Notes: generated by a model from the sequence alone, not told the origin. Counted from the first letter of the stretch, positions 1 to 10,667 are shown. The stretch is DNA of 64,000 nt from Ostrinia nubilalis (GCF_963855985.1 NC_087100.1:3259001-3323000); one strand, 5' to 3'. Made by a program: numbers and translations.

Positions 1-117
1 GCGCCGGCAAAAAAATAATGAGACATTTATGTTTAGGCTCTTAAGAGCATTTGACAATTGTAAGTACTAATTTAATTAGTCTACACGAATAAAGATAATT
101 TTGATTATGATTTTTTT

Positions 118-203
118 ATAGTTGAATTCGTAGTCTAGGTATAGAATTTTGTCGAATACGCAAACGATTCGAAGACGAAAGTTGTTCGTGCTAGTAGTAC
201 TGA
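118..203. mobile_element. MITE end fragment (TTCGAATCG family)
   Basis: The stretch ends in a motif with AAACGATTCGAAGACGAAA and GTGCTAG that matches one end of the fuller MITE at 15775-16016. Only one end is present here. Non-coding. Confidence 0.4.
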
Positions 204-779
204 CGTTATTTGAAGCCAGTATCGGGCTACGGAATAACCATTTATTATACAAGTACTAACAAAAAGATTAATAATAACACGTACTCGTAATGCTAACAAG
301 TCAACAGCTCGTATGTTTCTTGTGGTGTTCCATACTGCGTTATTTTTTTTGTTCAGACAAATGCTTTTACCAGTATAATGGTTAGTTGTACAAGTACCTA
401 CGGAACTTTTTTTGAGCTTGATTTGCAAAATAATTATACTGATTTTTAAGAGCTAATATGCGGGTGATTGGATTGATGGTAAGCAATTGTCCAATACCTA
501 ATCCATCCATAGGCTTGCCAATGAGTAATGAAAATCGAAGTTTTTTTCTCTAGAAATAAAACAAAAGATAATTATTACGATAAGTATTCAGCCATCAGAA
601 GTCTCGCTGTAGATAATTGGCATGCCCGTGCCAAGCCTCGCCTCGGCTCACTGGTTAAGTGGCTGACATGAGTGAACTGGCGCCACTACGAATTGTATTT
701 ATTCTAATTGAATCTACATAATATGTTATGTAGAAGATATTGTCGTTTGTCGACCTAAGATTTTTTTTTATAGAATCAG

Positions 780-1382
780 AATCTTTACGTTTCAGCCAAA
801 TGACGTCCACTGCTGGACAAAGGCCTCCCCCAAGGTTTTTCACAATGAACGGTCCTGCGCTGCCCGCATCCAGGCTCTTCCCGCGACCTTTACCAGATCG
901 TCGGTCCACCTAGTAGGAGGCCTGCCCACGCTACGTCTTCCAGCCCGTGGTCGCCACTCGAGAACTTTCCTGCCCCAACGGCCATCGTCTCTACGAGCTA
1001 TGTGCCCCGCCCACTGCCACTTGATTTTAGCAATTCTGCGAGCTATGTCGGTTACTTTGGTTCTCCTGCGGATCTCCTCATTTCTGATTCGATCACGCAG
1101 GGAAACTCCGAGCATAGTCCGCTCCATCGCCCTTTGGGTGACCTTGAGCCTTCTTATGAGGCCCATAGTAAGCGACCACGTCTCAGATCCGTATACCATC
1201 ACTGGCAACACACATTGGTCAAATACTTTCGACTTGAGACACTGCGGTATTTCGGACGTGAGTATATGGCGAAGCTTCCCGAACGCTGCCCATCCAAGTT
1301 GGATTCGACGATTGACCTCTTTCTCGAAGTTGGATCTACCTAACTGGACTGTAAGATTTGAGAGCGGAACTGAAGTATTGCA
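780..1382 (-). pseudogene. RTE-type non-LTR retrotransposon, reverse-transcriptase C-terminal tail
   Basis: Reading the minus strand from about 1382 gives the post-RT region of an RTE-clade element: a KVFDQCVLPVMVYGSETW segment, then AMERTMLGVSLRDRIRNEEI, a WAGHIARRDDGRWGRKVLEW segment and GRPPTRWTDDLVKVAG. The frame reaches the 3' end except for a TGG to TGA change after QDRSL, just before the family's terminal EAFVQQW segment. Endonuclease and RT catalytic motifs are missing, so it is a 5'-truncated dead copy. The same family recurs as fragments throughout the window. The clade name rests on my recognition of the motifs. Confidence 0.85.
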
Positions 1383-1474
1383 GTAAGAAATAGACGGAAA
1401 AATTTGAAAAAATCGGTGACTTTTTCTTCTAATAGTACTCGTAGCTCTAGCAACCTCCTTATTATGTACCTACT

Positions 1475-1889
1475 TTTGCAACCATAAAGTTAATATAGGT
1501 ACCTAGCGGAATAGAGCAACAAAGGACTGAGCGAGCGAGATGTCCTTAGCAGCAACACTGCGTGATAAAAAGAGATGCGCGATGCGACGTGACAAAACCT
1601 TAACAGAACAGTTTTTTGCAAGTATTTGACAGTTCGTTAGCACTTATTGGCACGCTAAAAATTTGAGCTCTGAGATTTTATCTAATTTTACGTGAATGAA
1701 GTGGATGTTTATGAGAAACAGTGCTTCAGAATCGTGGTGACTAGTTCAGTGATTGATTTTGAACAAAACAGTGAAATAATCCTGACAACTGACACACAAA
1801 TGACATCAGTGACATCCTAAAATCGGTTTCGTTTGACAGCTTGTGGTTGTTGCTCTATTCTGAAGGAATATTAACTTTATGGTTACAAC
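1475..1889. mobile_element. MITE, ~410 bp, inverted ends
   Basis: ACCATAAAGTTAATAT at 1480 and its complement ATATTAACTTTATGGT near 1885 are inverted ends. The match continues inward through GGAATAGAGCAACAA / TTGTTGCTCTATTC. The interior has no frame of note. Target duplication not resolved. Confidence 0.65.
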
Positions 1890-4040
1890 AGATAATGTTA
1901 GATCTAGAGATAGTCTGAGGCCAGACTAAGTGCAGGACGGCCGATCTGTAGGATTAACGAGTTTTGTGTGTAACGGAATAGTAGGATGACGGATGAAAGA
2001 TAGTTTATGATTTGAACGCTGAATGATGAGGAATGATTAGTCTATGGAGGAACGAGGATTGAGAGTGAGAATAGTAGTTTAAAAGTTTAAAAGAGGAGAT
2101 CTCATCTAAATATTCGAGGATAAAAACAATAAATTGAAGGTCGGCTTGACGCAGGCCCTCGCGCGCACCCGTGCGTATAATCGCGCGCGTCACGGGCCGC
2201 GTGTCATAACGATTTGAATGCGAAATTGCTGGCTGATTCCTATGAATTTACGCCTCTAGACAGACGTCAAACAGACAAAAAAAGAATTAAGTTGATGGAT
2301 AAAAAACAGAAAATTAGGATTGATCAAATTCTTTTTTTGACGTTTGTTGGGCATCGTCTATGTCGCTCGAAAGCTGAGGTATGTGAGACTCCTATTATGT
2401 AACTTAATCTACACATTCAGTATTTTTTCCACCACAATAAAGTATTAACTTTTCAAATTATTATATTTGTCGTGGCAGCCTATAATTAAGGTAACACTCA
2501 AGAGTATTCTGGTATATTATTAACTTACGGTATATGCTTTGGTGGTTGTCCATAAATAAATATTCCTCATTTGGAGCCATACACACCTACAGAAAATTTA
2601 CTCTACATCATAATATTCCTTTTATTTATTATCGTGTCAATTTAACATGTCATGTACAAAATAAAAAATACTTATTCATTTGCACACGTCGTCCATTGAC
2701 GTCATTGGAGTCGTGTATTGTCTGCATGTTACATTTCATATTTGCAATTAATTGTTTTGTATTGAAATTTTATGTTGTATAATGAATAATTAAAAAGCCT
2801 CATTAAGTTTAATGGAGGTCAAAGGTACGTGAAAGCTTCTTTATTACTTACATTAAATTATGTAACAAGTTAAGAATACTGAAAATAAAGTAAAATTGAT
2901 AAAAAGTGCGTTATTAACGCGATAAATTAAAATTATCATAAAGAGCATGTTTACATCGATATTAACTTTCGAACCCAACAATAGACCCATGCTAAACGGG
3001 ACTATTCCCACCTCTCGTTCCCACCACTGCAACTCCTGTGTAGCCAGGATCTACAGCTTGACCGCCATAAAAACCCAACCAATGAAGGTCAAGTTTGTCC
3101 CGGTGGAAAGTTAAACTGTCATTGGACCCGCAACGAAATTAATTAGAAGAACATAGGAGGAGTTCGAATTTAAGGTTCGGCCAATCTGGAAATCATTTTC
3201 AAGCATTCACCAGTGGACGTCATGGGGCTGATATTTATGATGATAATCTATTATTATCATCTTAAATCCATTACAGGCTCTAGCCTATTTATACATATAT
3301 CAATCCAAGATTGATAGAAATGAATGTGCCATTAGTAAATTACTTTTACAAGTTAGCAACTTATCATATTCCGATTCGATTCGTCTTCTGGTCTCTCAGG
3401 CCCTTAAAAGATTGCGCACATTACTCAAGTCACGTTAGCGTTGTTTGTTTGGTTTTAAGGAGATAATAATAAATATCAATCGCTCTAATTTTGGCGGAAA
3501 TAATATCAGACGTCTTATCGCCCCATAACAGCTGCATCGTTTATTTTAATTTAAAGCACATAAAACGTATAGTTTTGATTACTTACCTAATTTATGAATG
3601 ATGTAGCTAATATTTACAAGACAAAATGTGCAATTTTTTGATAAATCGCAGTTTAAACATTGCTGAAAAGTATTTAGAAGATAATAAAGAGTGGGTAAAT
3701 ATAGTAATAAATATTAAGTAAATTGCTACTGTTCTTTTTGAGTTGTTGCGCCTAGAAACATTGGCTTACATGGAGTCAACACCCTCAATCGTGGCAAAAT
3801 CAAATGTATTTGAAGGGTAATCCTTCCAACTCGTGCGACCCGAACGTGTGCCATCGCCACATATTGTTTTACCCACGTGTGCAAACAAAAACGATCGCTG
3901 CCATTGACAGGTTAAGCGTCACGTTTTTTATCTTGTGACTAAAAATCGATGGAGTCCCTCCGATTGTTTTACTGGGATTGTCCGATTGGACGCAGATTTT
4001 CTTTTTTTAGGCAGTGCTTGATGGAACTGGTGAATTGGTT
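1890..4040. other. Gene-free stretch
   Basis: Mostly AT-rich sequence without convincing coding potential. A CG-rich patch at about 2150-2205 (CGCGCGC runs) stands out. The stretch 2990-3130 looks like low-copy sequence or an unrecognised old repeat. Short frames here (2214-2402, 2534-2782) resemble nothing I know. Confidence 0.4.
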
Positions 4041-4404
4041 GTTCAGAGTAGGGATGTTATGGATATGTAGTTTCGGTTATAGATACGGTTACGAATATAG
4101 GAATAATATTATACCGGTTTCGGTAACGGTTACGGATATTTGTGCTTTAGAATGCAATTTGCAATAGTTGTCCCACACGGTTCATTCATAGTACATCGAA
4201 TAAAACGTAATAAATAAAAATGATACTAGATGGCATTATAAACGTAAATGAGGTTGTTATGCCTTAACTTATAATGCTGTACAAAAAACAATTAAACTGC
4301 CTACATCCGAAACTTTTAAATCGGTTACGGTTACGGTTTCGGATATTTTTTATTTCGGATATCCGAAAGTTTCATTTACGGTTACGGATATCCCTGGTTC
4401 ATAG
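4041..4404. mobile_element. hAT-type MITE with 8-bp target duplication
   Basis: Element 4049-4396 begins TAGGGATGTTATGGATA and ends GGATATCCCTG (inverted). The 8 bases on each side are GTTCAGAG and GTTCATAG, one mismatch, as expected for hAT insertion. Inside are repeated GTTACGG / CGGTTACGG and CCGAAAC motifs. A larger relative with a perfect 8-bp duplication lies at 52366-52917. Confidence 0.75.
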
Positions 4405-5295
4405 CTTTTACCGTTTGTAGAGTCTTTCTTGTCTTTTTTGATCTGATGTATTCAGTCTCAAACTGAAAGGAACCAGACCAATTGAGATTGCTAGTGGGAT
4501 ACGAAGTTCATGTAGATTTTTTGTATGATTTTTTCGGTTAGAGACGACAATAGGACAACGGGTTCGGAATCAAACTGCTGATGCTGATTGCAGAAGAATT
4601 AGTCCTATTCTAAAATATCTTTCTATGCTATCAAACATTCATAAAAAATGTTCTCTGGAGCCCGTATTAAACAAATATTAAAAATAATTTTCTTACAAAT
4701 AACCAGACCAAAAAGTTTCACAACTTTCTGCACTACTTAAGAAACTTATGACCTCTAGGTAGAGCAATTTCAATTTTCTCACCACTACAACTATCATGAT
4801 TCTTTTAATTTTCTTTATTAATACTATCTGTCTGTAAAATGTAATTCCTGCTCGAGCTGCTTGCACAGACGACGGCACAATAATATGCACCTTATGTGAC
4901 TAATAATAAGTGCTATCTTGCAACAGAAATGTAAAGTCTGATGTGCTATTGTCTGAACATTAAAGTGCCAAGGTTGTGTTCCTTTTTATAGAGTCAGACG
5001 CAAAATAATGTTAGGTTGGTACTACTGAAGCTTCGCGGTGAGTTGTATAAAGGCGGTTTGTTTACTTTCGCCATAAAACAAAGGGAATCCCACCAGTTAC
5101 GCACTTACAAAAACAAGGAATTTAAAAAGATTTTTTACAGGTTTATTTTTATTGTGAAAAAACATACTGGCCGGCAATAACACTTTCGAAGTCTTAAAAA
5201 AATAGAAAATTTAAAAATCGAATGTCAAAATGTGAATAATGATGGCTGATGGGAGCAAGATATTTCGCAACAGTAACTACTTTCAACACGAGACT
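4405..5295. other. Gene-free stretch
   Basis: AT-rich sequence. I see no coding region, RNA gene or clear repeat. Confidence 0.35.
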
Positions 5296-6054
5296 TTAAT
5301 GATAGATCGCCCGGAGTCCTGCCAGCAGGACTTAAAGTACTTCCGGTAGGACGCAAAATTAAAAGATCACAGTTTCGTAAGTATACATTGTACAAATTTC
5401 AAATTTACACGAAAAAATAGAGTGTTTCTCTCTCTTTCACCCAATAGTGCCCAAGATCGAAAAACGCGACTAACCGTTAGTCGGAGCCCGATGGCGCACG
5501 AGTATACACGGGGGCAGCGCGTTCGCGCTCGCGCGACACATTTTGACGCGCCGGGCGTGGAGTCGGCAACATTTTGGCGATAATATTATAATGAATGTGA
5601 AGTATTCCAGCCTAATCAAACATTTATAATTTATTTCTTGTTTTTGTTTTTAATTTGTAGTGTAATTGTAAGTGATAGGTGTAATTTCTAATACAAAGTG
5701 ACGTACCAAAGTAATTAATTTAAAGTTCCTTATTATAGTTCCTATTAGTTAAGTTGAAAGAAGATAAACAAGTTTATAATATATTAAGAAAAGTAAAATA
5801 CTGGTTAAACAAAATGATTCTACGACATGACTTTTTATTTAATAAACACTAACCAAGTGTTTACTACTTCTGGTGAGGATGAGTTCAAATTTGAAGGTCA
5901 CCGTACTGCTGGAAGGACCAGCAAGCAAACACGTACAAATTGCGTACTGCGGGCAGGACTTGCGATAATCTTCTGGCAGGACGTTTAGAACAAAAGACCA
6001 GTCCTTCCAGAAGAGCCTTCCAGCAGGACAAAGCACCGGGCGATCTATCATTAA
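5296..6054. mobile_element. TTAA-flanked, piggyBac-type non-autonomous element
   Basis: TTAA at 5296-5299 and 6051-6054 brackets perfect inverted ends TGATAGATCGCCCGG / CCGGGCGATCTATCA. A GTCCTGCCAGCAGGAC palindrome sits near the left end. Variants of it (CCAGCAGGAC, CTGGCAGGAC, GTCCTTCCAG, CTGGAAGGAC) recur at the right end between 5908 and 6032. The interior has a CG-rich patch (5455-5570) that may be a former promoter. No transposase is recognisable. Confidence 0.7.
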
Positions 6055-6063
6055 CACCCGTAA

Positions 6064-6175
6064 GGGGGCGTCCATAAATTACGTGAGGCTTTTAGGGGGG
6101 GGAGGGGGTCAACGAAAACCTCACTAAATCTCACGTGGGGGAGAGGGGGGGTCTCGGAAAATATCACGTAATTTT
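6064..6175. repeat. GGGGGCGTCCATAAATTACG repeat, copy 1
   Basis: Begins GGGGGCGTCCATAAATTACG and closes with TATCACGTAATTT, so it has short inverted ends around G-rich runs. An inverse-oriented copy ends at 9213. Could be a small MITE or one end of a larger element. Confidence 0.55.
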
Positions 6176-6394
6176 CCACGCAAGAAATAGAGTAAAATTG
6201 CCAGAAAACTGGGTTGTTGAAGTAAAAAAAATAATTTTTTTTTTGATGATAATGACAATTTATTCTAAACCGTCTAATCAAATTAAACTAAAAATGCCTC
6301 CATCTGCATTTGTGAACACTAAAGATGCAGAATAAATGTCGAAATTAAGAAAATTCGAAATTAAAAAAAAACGTCATCGGCATCGCTATTGCGT

Positions 6395-6816
6395 AAAAAA
6401 TTGGCCAAGTGCGTGTCGTGCCACGCGCAGTGTAGGGTTCCGTAGTTGTCTGTCGTTACCACAATATATTTCAGAAGCAAGCAATTACTCTAAAGTCACT
6501 TTTCATATTTTCTTCTAAGGAATTTTTACTGCTTAAGAAATTGTATAATACATGAGTCAAATGACTATTAAACTAAGTAATGTATCTTAACCGTTATAGT
6601 TTTCCTTGAAAAAATTCATCCCCACTTTACATGCAGGGGAGCTACCCTAGATTTTTTTTATGAACATTTTATTTTACCGTTTTGTCGGCGTGACTAATAT
6701 AAATACCTTCACAAAATTACAGCTCCCCAGTACCAATAGTTTCCAAGCGAAACCTCGGACAGACAGACAGATATGTCGAAACTATAAGGGTTCAGGACTA
6801 CGGAACCCTAAAAAAT
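6395..6816. mobile_element. MITE with TAGGGTTCCGTAG / CTACGGAACCCTA ends
   Basis: The left part carries GTGCCACGCGCAGTG followed by TAGGGTTCCGTAG. The right end is CTACGGAACCCTAAAAA. The copy is non-coding. A reversed fragment of the same left part lies at 8985-9030. Confidence 0.55.
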
Positions 6817-6860
6817 GACATTACATACGTATGAAAATATTATGTATAGTTCCAAAATAC

Positions 6861-7000
6861 TGAACTGTCCTATGCATGACATTGACAGTGGGGCGCCACC
6901 GTCAATACCGGATCTCTGGTTCAGATTTTTGCCATGTTGGAAACCATATAGTTGAACGATGGTAGCGCCCCCCTGTCATTGAGTTTGGTGGGACAGTTCA
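6861..7000. mobile_element. MITE, ~140 bp
   Basis: TGAACTGTCC with GACATTGACAG and a GGCGCCACC core on the left is mirrored by GGTAGCGCC, CTGTCATTGAG and GGACAGTTCA on the right. Non-coding inverted-repeat element. Confidence 0.6.
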
Positions 7001-7347
7001 TCGTGGGTCATCTATATTTGTAGTTAACCCTCGTATACCCGCGCCAAAAAGCATTACACATATACCCGCGCACGGTCTCTCAGACCGAAAGTTGAGCTCG
7101 TGTTTTATAGTGTAATTGTGTACTGTATTGTACTATAATTTGCTTTAAATTATACGTTAAGGTATTAATTGCATAAAAAAATTAAAACAAATTTTATATT
7201 TATAGATATTTTGGTTTAATCGGCCTTTAAATCAGACTTAAAATTTAAACAAAATTTTACATCAGTCTAAATTTAATAACAAAAATAAACGTTTTTTTCT
7301 TTTGAAGCCTAAAAAAATACTATAAAATATAATAAATGGAAGTATCC

Positions 7348-7440
7348 TTAGTAATATAAAAGAACAAAACAGTATTTATCACTAGTGGTTTCAGTGGAAT
7401 AATAACCGGAACATACCATAACTGCATGCTCGTATAATGA
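7348..7440 (-). pseudogene. Possible C-terminal remnant of piggyBac-like transposase
   Basis: The minus strand from about 7440 reads SLYEHAVMVCSGYYS and reaches a stop at 7350-7348. An EH-x4-C-x2 arrangement resembles the cysteine-rich C-terminal domain of piggyBac transposases, with one expected cysteine replaced by tyrosine. The position is right for it: same strand and element as the N-terminal piece, on the other side of the interrupting repeat. The match is short, so this is tentative. Confidence 0.4.
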
Positions 7441-7441
7441 C

Positions 7442-7746
7442 AAAAAAATAAAACCGACTCCAAAAAAACCTACACTAAAAAGTAGAAAAATAATTACTAA
7501 TAATTACCTACTTATTTATTAGGACGAATTATTAATATTTATGTAGGTATACCATGATTGATACTTCTGGAGTCGGTGCCAAGATTATGAAACATGTAAA
7601 GTTTGCCTGCACCGACTCCAAAAGTATCAATCATGGTATACCTACATAAATATTAATAATTCGTCCTAATAAATAAGTAGGTAATTATTAGTAATTATTT
7701 TTCTACTTTTTAGTGTAGGTTTTTTTGGAGTCGGTTTTATTTTTTT
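7442..7746. repeat. Near-perfect palindrome, 137-bp arms
   Basis: Arms 7442-7578 and 7610-7746 are reverse complements with one mismatch seen, separated by about 31 bp. Each arm starts and ends with a version of ACCGACTCCAAAA. It forms the left part of the repeat that interrupts the piggyBac-like element. Confidence 0.85.
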
Positions 7747-8245
7747 TTATAAAATTTTACTTATTTCTTGCTTTTTAGTTAACTAATTATTACCTTGATG
7801 TTACCACTGAAGGTAGGCAGTACATTGAGACCAAAAAAAATTGGTTCATAATTAATCGGCGGAGATATTGCGTATAAAAAAGTTCATCCCCAATTTTCCA
7901 CCCTTGGGGGTGAAATATTTTCTTCAAATTCGCATGAAACCACCCTTTTGATAATACCTATTCAACAAAAAAATAATCGTTCAAATCGGTTTATAATCGG
8001 CGGAGATATTGCGTATAAAAAAGTTCATCCCCAATTTTCCACCCTTGGGGGTTGTTTTTTTATTATTAAATTTAAATGGGACCACCCTTGAGGTATTACC
8101 TATACGCCGAAAAAAGATTTGTTCAAATCGGTTCATATTTGGCGGAGTTATCGCGTAACAAACATAGAAAAAAAAAAAAAAAACAAAAAAAAAACATACG
8201 GGTCGAATTGAGAACCTCCTCCTTTTTTGAAGTCGGTTGAAAATA
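7747..8245 (-). mobile_element. Dispersed repeat ending AACCGACTTCAAAAAA
   Basis: On the minus strand the repeat begins AACCGACTTCAAAAAAGGAG near 8242 and includes an A/T tract. It holds two tandem copies of a ~130-bp unit (about 7850-7980 and 7985-8110), each with GGCGGAGATATTGCG and GTTCATCCCCAATTTTCC. Together with the palindrome it may be one element with ends ACCGACTTC/ACCGACTCC. It splits the transposase coding region after about codon 51. Confidence 0.6.
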
Positions 8246-8247
8246 CT

Positions 8248-8400
8248 TTTTGCATGTGACAAATCACCCTTCTGCTCAGAATCGGTGTTGTTCTCCTGCA
8301 CTTCTAAATCATCCACCACCTCATCACTTTCACTCTGGTCATCATAGTTGGAGTCCGAATCTTCACATTCTAACAGCGCCCTTATCCTTTTTTCGTTCAT
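8248..8400 (-). pseudogene. piggyBac-like transposase, N-terminal fragment
   Basis: The frame opens at ATG 8400 and gives about 51 residues rich in D, E and S (LECEDSDSNYDDQSESDE segment). Such an acidic, unstructured N-terminus is typical of piggyBac transposases. After that the frame runs into the inserted repeat, so the rest of the 139-codon frame is not transposase. The catalytic core with the DDD residues is absent. The family call is supported by the TTAA borders of the element. Confidence 0.65.
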
Positions 8401-8757
8401 TATGACGACAAAAATGGCTAAAACAAATTAATAATAATAAAATACAGTAATACTTAATTGATATGAAACGCCACTAAAATATGACAATACATTTTATTGA
8501 GTAATATTGTAAAATAAAACAATAGTAACATACCTGAAGTAGTTACACGTATACCCGCGTCGGTCTCACAGACCGAATAACAGCAAAAAGTGACACACAT
8601 ACACTTGGCAGAAGCGATCGCCCAACACTAAACAATGGCAGGCCACAAATCATGAAGCTACTAAAAACCGCAGTCATAGAGCTAATACTTTTTGAAAAAA
8701 CTCCGAATTATTAGTTCGTCGGTCTGAGAGACCAACGCGCGGGTATAGGAAGGTTAA

Positions 8758-8875
8758 AGTAACCAATAGTCAAATTTGACAGATGTCAAATGACAAGTGG
8801 TTAAATAACAGATTTTTTTTTATAACAATGTTTAACTTGACTTTTAGTACATTTTTTAGCTATTGGTTTACATTT
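8758..8875. repeat. Possible short inverted-repeat element
   Basis: TAACCAATAG near 8760 and CTATTGGTTTA near 8870 are inverted. The stretch between is AT-rich and non-coding. Weak evidence. Confidence 0.3.
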
Positions 8876-8979
8876 TATTAATATTTAACCATTAGTAGCA
8901 AAATTTAACAATTAGTTATTTTAACTATGAATCAAAAAACTGGTCCTAGGTTGAAGCAATTGTTTGTCTTACTAAACGA

Positions 8980-9030
8980 CGGGAAGCTACGGAACCCTGC
9001 ACTGCGCGTGGCACGACATTGGGTTACTGA
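8980..9030. repeat. Reversed fragment of the TAGGGTTCCGTAG repeat
   Basis: CTACGGAACCCTGCACTGCG followed by CGTGGCACGAC is the reverse complement of the left part of the 6395-6816 element. Only the end is present. Confidence 0.6.
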
Positions 9031-9084
9031 TTTTTTCATATAAATCTAATAGACTCGAAGCATAGACATTGCAAAATAGGCATT

Positions 9085-9213
9085 TTATGAAATATCACGT
9101 GAGATTAGGGGGGTGGGGGAGGGGGTCAGGCAAAATCTCACCAAATCTCACCAAGGGGGGCGGGGGGGTTGAAAAATCGCCAAAATTGTCTCACGTAATT
9201 TATGGACGCCCCC
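9085..9213. repeat. GGGGGCGTCCATAAATTACG repeat, copy 2 (inverted)
   Basis: Ends CACGTAATTTATGGACGCCC, the reverse of the copy beginning at 6064, and starts ATATCACGTGAGATTAGG with G-rich runs between. Confidence 0.55.
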
Positions 9214-9344
9214 TAATCAGAAACGATGCTTGCTTAAGTGAAGCAAAAAATCGAACGCACAGCGTTGAGTAGAGGTAAGTGATTGGTTCGTGTGTCACCC
9301 GCACTCTGCGACCTCATAGTACCTAATGTTTGTAAATACGGGCG
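9214..9344. mobile_element. CGCCCGTATT MITE, decayed copy
   Basis: Reverse-oriented relative of the intact copy at 40295-40421. ATGTTTGTAAATACGGGCG closes it at 9344. The other end has diverged or been lost where it meets the G-rich repeat. Confidence 0.5.
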
Positions 9345-9349
9345 TATAG

Positions 9350-9940
9350 CAATTGTTTAATGGTTAACCATTAAATTTCATTTAAGACAAAGAAAACTAC
9401 TGTAGACTAGTTTTTTAAGTCTGTAGTTATTACTGAAAGGCCTTAGATTATACTTAGCAGATATTTAGGATTAACTTGAAGATTATAGGGCACTTTGTCT
9501 GCAATTATTAATGCAGACCATACTTTTTAGTTTCACGTATGTTACATTGCGAAATGTTCACGGCTAGTCGAAATAACCACAAAGTGCTTAGTTTGGGCAA
9601 TTATAGTACAGCAGAACCTTTTCAGGCAATACCGCACAAACTTAATTGAAACATATACGAGTACTGTTATTAATACTTAGTCCGCAATTTCGTTAATATA
9701 ACATCTTAGATTATAATAAAATAATTTTCCACTCATAACATACAATTAACTGAGCCAATATTTCATAAAGAGCGTCATAAGGGCGTTATAGCTAAATTAG
9801 CCGGTGAAGTTTATATGCAATCTCGAGGGCTGTGGGGCAGCGGGGTCCTAAGCCCTTAATATTAAGAGATCGTAAAGCGCTCCTTATTGGAAACGTCAGG
9901 GCGATGTCAACTTCATGTGCTTTTAGATACCTAAACATAC
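9350..9940. other. Gene-free stretch
   Basis: AT-rich sequence. No coding region or repeat that I recognise. Confidence 0.35.
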
Positions 9941-9949
9941 CTACTTCGT

Positions 9950-10085
9950 ACGTTTCAGCCAAATGACGTCCACAGCTGGACAAAGGCCTCCCCCAATGAT
10001 TTCCATAATGGCCGGTTGGCAGCGACCTGCATCCAGTGCCTTTCTGTTACCTTTATAAGGTCGCCGGTTCACCTAGCTAGTGCGA
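9950..10085 (-). mobile_element. RTE 3'-end fragment
   Basis: Minus-strand RTE tail. On the plus strand it reads TTTCAGCCAAATGACGTCCA, then CAAAGGCCTCCCCCAATG and CTGCATCCAGTGCC. Strongly 5'-truncated. Confidence 0.75.
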
Positions 10086-10439
10086 CTTTGCAATCAGTAT
10101 CCAAATTTTTAGGAGCGACTCAGGCAGGTTCAATAATGATTCACTACGTTGTATCCTTTTAGAAGGTTTTTCTTATTTTGTTATTTGAATTTATAACCAA
10201 AGGCGTTTTTTACAAGGAATGGCTACTTCATTAAATATTTTAATAAACCTTTTTTCCTCAAAAAGCATGATTTTTCACTTGAAAAACTTTACGAGCTTTT
10301 TACGACTTTGTTCTTTCTAAAAGTAAACCTCAAAAGTTTAGAGGCATTGGTTAATTCAAGCTATTTTTACGCTGGAGCGAATTTTCATCAATGCGAGGTA
10401 GAATGCGGTGTAAATGAAAATCCTACTGTGGTACCTAAT

Positions 10440-10667
10440 ACGAGACTATCTAAATATATACCTACAACTCAAAGGTGACTGACTGATTGACTGACTGACT
10501 GACATAGTGACCTATCAACGCACAGCCCAAACCACTGGACGGATCAGGCTGAAATTTGGCATGCAGGTAATTATTATGACGTAGACATCCGCTAAGAAAG
10601 GATATTACGAAACTCCACCCCTAAGGGGGTAAAACGGGATCCGCGTACGAAGTCGCGGGCCACTAGT
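10440..10667 (+). mobile_element. Helitron-like non-autonomous element, ends CTAGT
   Basis: Starts with CTCAAAGGTGACTGACTGA-type sequence and ends GAAGTCGCGGGCCACTAGT. CTAG termination after a short hairpin and no inverted ends or target duplication fit Helitrons. Confidence 0.65.

Larger units (their letters stand above)
7024..8757 (-). mobile_element. piggyBac-like element with deleted, interrupted transposase
   Basis: TTAA occurs at both borders (7024-7027 and 8754-8757). The ends are CCCTCGTATACCCGCGC and, reversed, CCTTCCTATACCCGCGC. A palindrome CGGTCTCTCAGACCG lies at 7073-7087, with relatives at 8561-8575 and 8720-8734. The minus strand carries a transposase-like N-terminus (8400 down to about 8248) and, near 7440-7348, a possible C-terminal remnant. 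The middle of the gene is replaced by a dispersed repeat (7442-8245). It cannot encode an active enzyme. Confidence 0.8.

Noticed and set aside
10480..10505. GACT tandem repeats considered as a CRISPR-like or satellite array
   Set aside because: Short simple repeat at the start of a Helitron-like element. No spacers. No CRISPR expected or seen.
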